From NCBI GenBank assembly GCA_030248215.1, contig JASANG010003685.1, positions 1-64,000 on the forward strand: a DNA stretch of 64,000 nucleotides, in the 5' to 3' direction. Below the pieces are notes generated by a model. It made no database searches and was not told where the DNA came from. It was given only the letters and a program-made list of their open reading frames with translations. Shown one piece after another: positions 58,301-64,000 of this stretch (within the stretch, counting starts at the first letter, position 1; every line of letters starts with the position of its first letter). Made by a program: the position numbers and the translations under genes. This DNA is from Enoplolaimus lenunculus (Eukaryota; Nematoda; Enoplea; Enoplida; Thoracostomopsidae).

Positions 58301-58375
58301 AATGCATATAAAGAATATGAAGCGGCTCAAAAGCCTCTTGAACGACTAAGCGATGAAGATTTGCTGATGTTACAG
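37108..58375 (+). CDS. FMNL: Formin of the FMNL/FRL class (22 exons; 3' part not in window)
   Basis: Twenty-two exons with GT-AG borders and consistent phase give 822 codons without a stop. Order: GTPase-binding region and armadillo-type FH3 (~residues 60-425), including [64 protein letters not shown] and [20 protein letters not shown] coiled coil follows (~430-540), then a short proline-rich FH1 (~545-635) and the FH2 lasso and linker ([19 protein letters not shown]). These motifs match vertebrate FMNL1-3 far better than DAAM, DIA or FHOD. FMNL formins nucleate and elongate unbranched actin under Cdc42/Rac control at filopodia and lamellipodia. Missing: the rest of FH2 (including the GNYMN motif) and any DAD. 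The N-terminal MGN myristoylation exon was not found; the first in-frame ATG is 37,237. Confidence 0.95.
37440..38281. other. FMNL intron 1
   Basis: Contains two short GAGGCCGAGCC/CGGCC words and no recognised element. No additional exon seen. Confidence 0.4.
38282..38365 (+). CDS. FMNL: FMNL exon 2
   Basis: [20 protein letters not shown] and KWEIVCDQ match FMNL [27 protein letters not shown] position by position. Phase 0 at both ends. Confidence 0.97.
38617..38697 (+). CDS. FMNL: FMNL exon 3
   Basis: [20 protein letters not shown] corresponds to the FMNL VKNPPAAYIQKLKSYVD segment of the GTPase-binding domain. Phase 0. A 6.8-kb intron follows. Confidence 0.88.
39192..39475. mobile_element. 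GGATTCGG-family MITE
   Basis: Ends CACGGTGGCAACAAAG and GAATCGGTGCCACCCTG are imperfect inverted repeats. The interior is rich in GGATTCGG/CCGAATCC. No 8-bp TSD, but about 90 bp of flank (39,078-39,170) is repeated directly after the element (39,476-39,566), which points to a local duplication. Confidence 0.65.
41375..41600. repeat. 69-bp tandem repeat, about 3.3 units
   Basis: TTGATGCTTCCGCTTTTTCA starts at 41,375 and 41,444, with diverged repeats at 41,513 and 41,579. Units 1 and 2 are practically identical (69-bp period); the later ones have decayed. The minus frame at 41,358-41,549 reads the same peptide repeated and is a by-product. Confidence 0.9.
45082..45149 (-). repeat. tRNA-derived SINE-like module (family 1)
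   Basis: On the minus strand: A-box TAGCTGAGTGG and B-box GAGTTCGAATCC, 68 nt. Together with the following GAGCCCG..GCTCTCACGTC it matches 3,822-3,930, so this is a dispersed repeat lying in FMNL intron 3. Confidence 0.6.
45458..45537 (+). CDS. FMNL: FMNL exon 4
   Basis: [20 protein letters not shown] and LRTNSI match the strongly conserved [13 protein letters not shown] motif. The Asp codon is split at the GTGAGC donor. Confidence 0.95.
45680..45765. repeat. TTAGGC-like hexamer patch
   Basis: GTTAAGGCTCAGAC, AAGGCTTAGGTTTATGC and GGGCTTAGGCATAG recur in FMNL intron 4. No terminal repeats recognised. Confidence 0.45.
46365..46451 (+). CDS. FMNL: FMNL exon 5
   Basis: [20 protein letters not shown] corresponds to FMNL WVQEFLNEENRGLDVLLEYL. 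Acceptor TTTTTAG, donor GTAAGT. Confidence 0.95.
46678..46865 (+). CDS. FMNL: FMNL exon 6: Ser/Gly/Asn-rich insert
   Basis: About 62 residues rich in S, G, N and H ([36 protein letters not shown]). It occupies the variable loop that FMNL proteins have before the HVC motif. No family motif of its own; support is phase and splice sites. Confidence 0.8.
47372..47526 (+). CDS. FMNL: FMNL exon 7
   Basis: A basic Ser-rich segment ([19 protein letters not shown]) then [16 protein letters not shown], the FH3 motif of FMNL (DVHVCIMCLRAIMNYQ). Confidence 0.96.
47770..47870. other. Short CGGTTCCGG-rich patch, FMNL intron 7
   Basis: GGTTCCGGTTCCGAATATGG resembles the subterminal repeats of the hAT-like MITEs, but no ends were found. 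Confidence 0.35.
48423..48499 (+). CDS. FMNL: FMNL exon 8
   Basis: [20 protein letters not shown] follows FMNL SGFSLVMNHPACVNEIALSL. The Arg codon is split by the intron. Confidence 0.92.
49079..49172 (+). CDS. FMNL: FMNL exon 9
   Basis: [20 protein letters not shown] is nearly identical to [24 protein letters not shown]; followed by [11 protein letters not shown]. Confidence 0.98.
49521..49598 (+). CDS. FMNL: FMNL exon 10
   Basis: [20 protein letters not shown] and FHVDFM align with FMNL VCGEQHRFEKLMEYF...IDFM. Confidence 0.95.
49955..50065 (+). CDS. FMNL: FMNL exon 11
   Basis: [20 protein letters not shown] then [15 protein letters not shown], an almost exact match to the FH3 end of FMNL. 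Confidence 0.98.
50687..50836 (+). CDS. FMNL: FMNL exon 12
   Basis: [20 protein letters not shown] and [18 protein letters not shown] match FMNL [30 protein letters not shown], then lead into the coiled coil. Confidence 0.97.
51221..51269 (+). CDS. FMNL: FMNL exon 13, coiled coil
   Basis: [16 protein letters not shown], heptad-like and in phase with both neighbours. Small exon; supported by phase rather than conservation. Confidence 0.75.
51305..51361. mobile_element. Very short MITE remnant of the 26,737 family, FMNL intron 13
   Basis: CAGGGTGCAATCGGAGGTCC and GACCTCCGGTTGTACTCG sit almost back to back, so the two ends survive with the interior deleted (about 57 bp). Confidence 0.6.
51548..51600 (+). 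CDS. FMNL: FMNL exon 14, coiled coil
   Basis: [18 protein letters not shown], a coiled-coil segment in phase between exons 13 and 15. Confidence 0.75.
51865..51991 (+). CDS. FMNL: FMNL exon 15, coiled coil
   Basis: [20 protein letters not shown], then [20 protein letters not shown]: charged heptads ending before FH1. Confidence 0.85.
53244..53411 (+). CDS. FMNL: FMNL exon 16, FH1 leader
   Basis: Ser-rich then proline-rich ([34 protein letters not shown]). A linker and first proline tract of FH1. Confidence 0.85.
53412..54903. other. FMNL intron 16
   Basis: No element or exon recognised; AT-rich single-copy-looking sequence. The minus frame at 54,429-54,680 has no family features. Confidence 0.4.
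54904..55032 (+). CDS. FMNL: FMNL exon 17, FH1
   Basis: Contains a single uninterrupted nine-proline tract plus [10 protein letters not shown], the profilin-binding FH1. FH1 is short compared with vertebrate FMNL proteins, which have several such tracts. Confidence 0.93.
55500..55680. repeat. Decayed GC-rich element related to 21,563
   Basis: AAGGAAAGCGTTATGC at the left and ACTATAGCGCAATCCTAA at the right are inverted and resemble the ends of 21,563-21,795. CCGTCGCCGAGCG lies inside. The minisatellite is absent. Confidence 0.5.
55739..55863 (+). CDS. FMNL: FMNL exon 18, FH2 start (lasso)
   Basis: [20 protein letters not shown] and [19 protein letters not shown] match FMNL [33 protein letters not shown]. 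Confidence 0.98.
56001..56211 (+). CDS. FMNL: FMNL exon 19, FH2 with Ser/Gly linker
   Basis: [14 protein letters not shown] matches the FH2 DMSDFEEQFKTK. A linker rich in S, D, G and A follows, then HKRLRNL, the start of the ANRAKNLAI motif. A hAT-like/C-rich element begins 21 bp after the donor. Confidence 0.92.
56233..57004. mobile_element. C-run-rich TIR element, FMNL intron 19
   Basis: Ends CTGGCTTATCCACAGC and GCTGTGGAGAAGCCAG are inverted with one mismatch, flanked by TATTT on both sides (56,228-56,232 and 57,005-57,009). The subterminal regions are full of CCCCCGGCGAAAATTTT and CCCCCAGCAAA-type words and include a CCCCCCAGCAAA/TTTGCTGGGGGG hairpin at about 56,351-56,378. 772 bp, no transposase. 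The superfamily is uncertain. Confidence 0.75.
57162..57219 (+). CDS. FMNL: FMNL exon 20
   Basis: [19 protein letters not shown] matches FH2 LAITLRKGNLGAERICQAI. Confidence 0.93.
57380..57750. mobile_element. hAT-type MITE (GTCTCGG family), FMNL intron 20
   Basis: 371 bp. CAGGGATGGGAGTCTGGG and CGAGACCGTCTACCCCTG are inverted. The TSD GTTATATT is perfect (57,372-57,379; 57,751-57,758). Subterminal GTCTCGG repeats. Non-coding. Confidence 0.9.
58018..58087 (+). CDS. FMNL: FMNL exon 21
   Basis: [20 protein letters not shown] then PEE corresponds to FH2 YDLQALGLDFLELLMRFLPTEYE. Confidence 0.94.
58298..58375 (+). CDS. FMNL: FMNL exon 22, last one seen
   Basis: [20 protein letters not shown] and DLLMLQ match FH2 SLITRFEREQRPMEELSEEDRFML. 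After the GTATTT donor no further FH2 exon could be found to 64,000. Confidence 0.94.
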
Positions 58376-59636
58376 GTATTTATCTGGTGTTGATCATTAG
58401 ATCCTGGTGGTTGCGGTCGCTGGCGTGTTGCTGAGTGCATAGAACTCATTATCTTGTCTTTGAAACGGGTCTATCAAGTAGTTTGACAATCTAATACTTC
58501 CGAATTCGCGTGACCAATTTAGTCCCAGAAACATAACCTGAGATTTGTTTATATAGTCGGTGTTCCAGCTTGAACCAGATTTTTAGTTAACACTTTTAAA
58601 CGTTGAACTATCAAGTTGGTTCAAACTGATACTCCATAAATAGAGAAAATAATCCAACTCTCAATTTGTTTCTCGTGGGACGCTGAAAACTGTCTGCGAT
58701 ATGGTGCATACGAATTGATTGGCTTGTTCGAATTTTTATAACAAATATTAGTTATACTCTTGTCGATATTCAGAGTTCCAAAGTCTGATAGCGAAACAGC
58801 AAGTAATTTTTCGGATAAATTTTCGTTACATTTTATCATGGTACACTACTTCAAGTATTCACTAATAACTTGCTAGTAAAAGAACAAATTTATTAAGTCG
58901 TTTTTTGTGGTTTAAGTTATTGACGGTATGTTAAAATTAAAGTTCAAAATACAAAATATTGTTGTTAATGTGATTCCAAACTTTGCAAATAATTGTTAAT
59001 TATTTATCGTAATACTTTACTTACTTACTTACTACATCTGTGGAACTGTGAGAAAATGATTTGGTAGAATATGGTTTCATTTAGCATAATGCTTAAATGG
59101 TTGCCACGATTTGATAAGATCATTCGTAGGCAAACAACCTCGTTGGTACTTTGATTGGGTTCTTAAAGCTGATGTGTTGTTGTGACCCAGTTCTGAGATC
59201 AATTCACATTATTCCAGATTTTTTTGGTATCTGTTGTTTCAAGTGCAACTGATTAAAGTTTACTTGTTCTTGCAGGTGGGGTATGCTATGAGGCATTATC
59301 AAAATCTACACAGTGCTGCCATAGGGGCATTTTAGGCTTCAAACTTTGCCAGTTAATAAATTGTCGTCTTTTTTACATGTCTTATAGTTTGATATCAGCA
59401 ACGGTTTTTGAATATACCGACAGCAGTGTTCTTGTATCAGCCTCGATTTGATTTAAATTTTACGTTTGCACACGTTTCAATTGGTGATTGAATGAAACGG
59501 ATCTGTTCTGTTGAACGAATTCTGGCACTATCGTAGTCATCGGGCTGGTTTTGTAGCTGGAGTAGTTTGGTGTAACGATAACCATTTAACGTGAACTGTG
59601 ACCTGTAGAGTAGCATGCGTTAACAAGTAAGGGATG
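58376..59636. other. Downstream of last FMNL exon, no exon found
   Basis: An AG|GT at 59,275 opens only 19 codons before a stop and does not resemble FH2. Otherwise no coding signal. Confidence 0.5.
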
Positions 59637-60207
59637 TAGGGATGTGCCGATTAATCGGCATCGGCATCGGTAATAATCAGGGACAACAAAAAACAAAAAC
59701 ACAAAAAAATCAAAAAAACATAAAAAAAACAAATTTATAAAAAAAAACAAAAAAAAAAAAAAAACAAAACTAAAAACACAACGGATTCCGTTGCACCCTG
59801 GTAATAATCGGCAGTTTTCGTGAGTATCGGCATCGGCATCAGCACTGCATAAAAATTGCCGATTCTTTGCCGATACTTTTTGCACATCACAGTCAGTTTG
59901 AATGCTATCAATTGCATTTCTGGGTACAAATCAGTGTGTCCGGACATGGAAAACTGATATCTTTGTTGCGTCTGTTTGAAAATATTAATTGAAATGAACC
60001 GTTCGTCTAAAATTATAAACGTTTATTATGGTTATGGTTTTGTAGGTCTTCATATAATGATGCAATGTAGTATCCTATCTGTTAATTAAACATGGTGTAC
60101 TAAAGTTGGAATCTGCATCGGCATCGGTTCGGCATCGACAAAATTTCAAAATAAGAATCGGCATCGGTATCGGCATCGGCAAAAATTTTGGTATCGGCAC
60201 ATCGCTA
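59637..60207. mobile_element. hAT-type MITE (CGGCATCGG family) with perfect TSD
   Basis: 571 bp including an insertion. TAGGGATGTGCCGATTA and GGTATCGGCACATCGCTA are inverted. TSD AAGGGATG on both sides (59,629-59,636; 60,208-60,215). Subterminal CGGCATCGG repeats. The frame at 59,586-59,885 (minus) is a shadow. Confidence 0.9.
59678..59800. mobile_element. A-rich hAT-type MITE nested in the previous element
   Basis: 123 bp. Starts CAGGGACAACAAAAAAC and ends CCGTTGCACCCTG. TSD GTAATAAT is perfect (59,670-59,677; 59,801-59,808). The interior is mostly A/CAAAA. The short TIRs and A-run interior suggest an internally deleted copy that expanded by slippage. Confidence 0.85.
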
Positions 60208-60215
60208 AAGGGATG

Positions 60216-61512
60216 ATCATTATTTTGAGCATAAATGCGTGACTTATTGTTTTATATGTGGAACAGCTTGATCCCTTGAACGCAGCGATTTTGCATCATA
60301 GACGTCATCATATTTTGGGGCAGTACTTTTCGTTCAATTTCACCTTACTTCTGTACCAAATTGAATCATGATGATCAGACGTCATGTTGAACAAGTGTTA
60401 TTACGGTTACTTATCTTATGTATGGGGCGATTGAAGCAAACTTTAAAGGGAGCAAACGCTCTCGCCACTAAATTCTATGCGGGACTTAGCGGACCGCCAA
60501 TAGGCCCAACTGTAGATCCGCGAATTTAAGCGAGCCGGAGTGTCGACCCATATGTTATTAATCAGTGGGAGCTTGATACAATATTTAAATCAATACTCTT
60601 AGGTAAAGTAGCGCTTTCGTAAGTCGCCTATCAGACTTAAAAGGATAATTGGGGCTGCGGGGCTGGGTGGCGCAGACCCCAATCCATAAACCAAGAAACA
60701 TTTTGTGACTGTTGCAAAGGAATTTAATACTCAAATTATGTCCGGATTCGCGGTCACTTCGCTCGCTGGGTTTTATTCACAGTTGATACAAACGGTAAGG
60801 TTGATGTGGGTGGTTTAGAGGTCAAATTAAAATTCGTTACCCACACAAAACTTCAATTTTTTTCATCGGGCACATAATTTTAAAATTGCAGTGAGCTCTC
60901 CATTAGTTTCACTCGCCAGTTGTTTAAAACTCAAGTATTAATACTGAATTTTATGGATGCCTACACCATTCCCAGTTGTAAATCCTCGCTACGCTTTGGC
61001 TTGCACAGAGACCAGAACAAGAAGAACGCGTGTTTCACTCCTGGCTGCGTTACGTGCATTCCAAAGTAGACAATCGGAAACTAAAAATTTTGGGTTGAGA
61101 TTCTTATGGTTTTTGGTTGGCTTAGATCGTCAGGATTTTTATTTTACTGTGTTGCCTTTTTTTCAACTGTGGCCGGGATGCTGATGATTTATGTGCTCGG
61201 GCTGCAACATGGTAAAGCATCAGGGAGGTGTATCTGCTAGGTCGTGTATCGAATCTCTTGCAGGACCGTTCACTAAATATTGCAATTCCCACCGTCACAA
61301 ATTTCTGGATCAGCATTTGTATATAAACGTTTATTCTAAAAACTTATTGTTGGTTTCTTCGCTTAAACAAAAAATTACCGCGTGGTCGGGCCTGTGCCGG
61401 CCGAGCATGGGACGACGGTGATGGGTCAGAGCCGAGTCCAATTCTGACAGAAGTTCCAAACATGAATCAAAACCGGAACTTTTGGTCGAACCAAGTCTGG
61501 CATCAACCGGCC
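60216..61512. other. Intergenic or intronic, nothing firm
   Basis: Frames at 60,957-61,184 and 61,191-61,421 were checked for FH2 or GPCR similarity and show none. A GCTGGGTGGCGCAGACC word at 60,661-60,677 resembles a tRNA A-box but lacks a B-box. Confidence 0.4.
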
Positions 61513-61884
61513 CAGGGATCGATCGGATATTAATTTTACCGCAACCGGAGCCGGATAGTGAATTTTGTACCGGAACCGGATGTTAACCGGATATGGATCT
61601 AAATTTGTACACTGTTGGAAGTATTTGAGTTGTGCAAAAATATGTATTTATGGATTTAAGATTAATTTTTGGTTTAGATTTTTCATTCCATGTCAGTGTC
61701 CATTCATGAATTGCTTGGAATTGCAGTCGTTACAAAATACCTAGTTTGTTGACGTGCAAAAAAACAGTTTTATGATATTTGGAACCACAACCACAAATAT
61801 CCGGTATCCGGTAGGTTTATACCGGATACGGATGCCGGATTTTGCCGGGCATTAAACCGGAGCCGGATATCCGGTCAATCCCTG
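61513..61884. mobile_element. hAT-type MITE (CCGGAT family), 8-bp TSD
   Basis: 372 bp. CAGGGATCGATCGGATATTA and GATATCCGGTCAATCCCTG are inverted. Flanks AACCGGCC (61,505-61,512) and AACCTGCC (61,885-61,892) agree at 7 of 8 positions. Subterminal CCGGAACCGGATGTTAACC is shared with 15,392 and 43,330. Confidence 0.85.
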
Positions 61885-61980
61885 AACCTGCCATACTTTG
61901 TGATAAAGACTCAAATTCAATTCTTTTTACGAAGAATGGGTGTTAAATTTTCTCGAGGTTTTATGCCACTCAGAAATGTT

Positions 61981-61986
61981 TTTATT
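61981..61986 (-). promoter_or_regulatory. Possible poly(A) signal for the receptor gene
   Basis: AATAAA on the minus strand, about 360 bp past the receptor stop codon. Nothing closer is seen. Confidence 0.3.
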
Positions 61987-62348
61987 TTCTAAAAAATTTC
62001 CTTCAAAATTTGTCTAAAAATGCTTTCTGACAAATAAGTCCGTTGCAAAGTGAATAAGTTTTCTTTACTAAGTTCAAATGCTTGAAAGTTTTAATTACGA
62101 AAATTTTCTATAACTTCAAATTTTCGATGTAGTACTTCTCCGAACAGATGTGACTTGAAAATCCACGCCGTGCAGACCATTGTTGCATCCAAATCATTTT
62201 AAAGAGTGGTTACGTTTTATAACAAATTCCAGGTGTTATTGTGTTCTCAACTGAGAAAGTACCTAAAAACCCATGGAAAATATCACACCGAAGGTTTTGA
62301 CCCCTAAGTCCGTCCTTCTGACTACGCTTTGATACCCCTACGCTGGGT

Positions 62349-62548
62349 TCACAACATTGTAACACGCGCTAGCAAATGATCGTCAACATAGTCTCCGTCA
62401 TCAACTATTGGACAGTTAACGCTGAATTCATTAGAAAGTACCCTGTTGCTGCCGCGCCATGCAAATTTAACAACCGATGGTTTGGTGCCTCGGTCGCGTT
62501 TAAATATTCCAGCTGGCTTGTGAATCGATTGTTTGCAAGAGTTGTTAC

Positions 62549-62582
<34 letters not shown>

Positions 62583-64000
62583 GTTGTTGTTGTTGTTGTT
62601 GTTGGTGTTGTTGTTGTTGTTGTTGTCGTCGCTGCTGATATAGTATTGAAATTTGCGGCCATGGTTTGATCGAATACGATAACCGTTCGGTGATTGATGC
62701 TGTTCTGGTGTGTCAAATACGTAACGGTTATGAGACGACAATTTCGCAGCAACTATGTTGTTCGCTTCCGGCGTGAGCGTACAACGCTCACTGTGCGGAC
62801 TTTGATGTACCGCGGTGTGTCTGTACGGCGACGACCGGCTCTGCGATGATGATCTCAAAGGCATGGGTGATGGCGCAGCTCGCGTCCCTCGAAATTTGAA
62901 CAGAAACGAAGTTTTGATGTCGTTCATGTATGAAAAAATTGCGGAGTGAAGCTGTGACTGATTAGGGCCGTGGTTATCAGCTGGTGCCGAATGGTATTGC
63001 GACAATTGTGGGCGTGTATTCTGCGGCGTTGGGTTGAAAGCATTACCGGGATGACCAGTACTTTGAGGGTAGCAGTGCGTAATCGCTTGGTGTGAGCATC
63101 GATGCAAGCTGGGCGTCAACGGGCTTCGTGAGTGTGAGCTGGAGCCGGGCGATGTAGTCAGAGTAGCTGGTGAACAAACGCTTGTGCATGTGTTGCAAGC
63201 GCACATGCTTCCAGATGCGGGGCTGTTTTGGTTTGAAGCTAACTGTTGGTTGCTGGGCTCGAGAGACTCGTGAGCTACACCAGACTGGTTAGAGCGGCTT
63301 TCTACGGTAACTGGCGGTGCCAAACAGTTGCGATTATACTGTGGGTGGTCATGTGCGGCCGGTGCATTAACTTGAAATTGAATTTCCTGGCTTTCGGCAA
63401 GTTGAGCACTACCACCACGTGTTCCAGGACAATCTACAGGCGGTTGAATCACACGTGTTACTGGGGGTACAACAGATTTTCCGCATCTCGTACATTTTTG
63501 TCGTAGTGTACGTTCGGCGTACGCTTCTGGTGATTGTACTGATGTCGCGGGTTGTATGTTACCTGTGCTGTCATGCGTACGCAGTGCAATCAAGCCACGA
63601 CCGCCTTTGAGCTGATACTTGAATTGCCATTCGTCGCAAACGCCATAGCATGTCAGCAGTGCCGATACCATACGGATCTTGTCTTGAATATGTCGTCTTA
63701 AACAACGATTGCATGCATAAAAAATTTGCAATCGTATCGCTGCAGTTAATATAACAATAAAACTAGATATATCAGCGGCAATATTGTAAAATATAATATG
63801 TTCATGAAAAAACGCTTCGTCTTTAGTTTGCTCTAAAAACGTGACAACTGTGTTGAGTGCGTTCGCGAATAAATAACACGTGACAATTGCGATTGTGGTG
63901 TAAGTTGCGTCTCGGATTGCCCAGTACGATTCTTCTTTACGTTGTGTGTCATCGGCGTACGTTGCCGCTAGCCGACTCACCGACGGAGAGCTTGTGTCGC
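62349..64000 (-). CDS. Rhodopsin-type GPCR, last exon (TM6-TM7 and long tail), runs off the right edge
   Basis: Open on the minus strand from the window edge to the TGA at 62,349; the real start lies beyond the window. From the GTG at 63,980 (not a start) residues ~24-50 (RDATYTTIAIVTCYLFANAL...) form TM6. Residues ~58-80 (IIFYNIAADISSFIVILTAA) form TM7, followed by IRLQIFYACNRCLRR, which replaces the classical NPxxY and starts helix 8. This IR.xIY.xCNxxLR ending is typical of nematode peptide-receptor-like class A GPCRs (frpr/dmsr-like); the exact subfamily is not determinable. The remaining ~440 residues are a disordered Ser/His/Pro/Gln-rich tail with CxxC pairs (KCTRCGKS, CACNTCTSVC) and a poly-Asn run at ~447-477, coded by an ATT/GTT microsatellite (minus-strand AAT/AAC). 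Confidence 0.75.
62550..62636. repeat. ATT/GTT microsatellite in coding sequence
   Basis: About 12 ATT units followed by about 15 GTT units with two interruptions; on the coding (minus) strand these are AAC and AAT codons, giving ~30 Asn. Likely length-polymorphic. All changes stay in frame. Confidence 0.9.

Noticed and set aside
59276-59334. Possible further FMNL exon after an AG at 59,275
   Set aside because: It opens 19 codons then stops, and the peptide does not resemble FH2 knob sequence.
60957-61421. Two plus-strand frames between the formin and receptor
   Set aside because: No similarity to FH2 or other domains, no good splice frame; likely chance.

Overview
The window is animal nuclear DNA, AT-rich and intron-rich, with about a dozen families of small DNA transposons and tRNA-derived repeats. 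The short extended 3' splice sites (TTTTCAG, TTTTTAG, TTGCAG), dispersed TTAGGC-type hexamer runs and a nematode-like peptide GPCR tail together suggest a nematode, probably one with a large, repeat-rich genome. That placement is inference; nothing here fixes the species.

Three host protein genes can be read. (1) LIN9, 13,139-23,288 (+): nine exons whose phases all agree, 715 codons, from an ATG to a stop. It encodes the LIN-9/Mip130 subunit of the MuvB core of the DREAM and Myb-MuvB complexes. (2) A formin of the FMNL/FRL class, 37,108-58,375 (+): 22 phase-consistent exons, 822 codons. They cover the GTPase-binding/FH3 regulatory half, coiled coil, FH1 and the start of FH2. The first coding exon is uncertain and most of FH2 is not in the window. 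(3) On the minus strand, from 62,349 to the right edge, the last exon of a rhodopsin-type GPCR (TM6, TM7, helix 8 and a very long Asn-rich tail). If the formin continues past the window, this receptor lies antisense inside a formin intron.

The rest is mostly mobile-element debris. 1-13 kb: an inverted-block satellite, TIR elements carrying TTAGGC-like arrays, an 892-bp long-TIR element, minisatellite-like DNA, tRNA-derived repeats, and a GC-rich LINE remnant with an RNase H domain. 13.7-14.8 kb (LIN9 intron 1): a tandem array split by a hAT MITE with a perfect 8-bp target duplication. 23.9-37.1 kb: hAT-type MITEs, a four-level transposon nest around an L1/Tx1-like LINE, an inverted MITE dimer, a foldback element, and an almost identical 841-bp tandem duplication carrying tRNA-like modules. 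Introns of the formin and the 58.4-62.3 kb interval hold further hAT MITEs with 8-bp duplications, one nested in another.

LIN9 is a nuclear cell-cycle/transcription factor, the formin an actin regulator and the receptor a membrane signalling protein; nothing suggests that they share a pathway. No LTR retrovirus, Polinton, CRISPR, rRNA or bacterial-type operon was seen.
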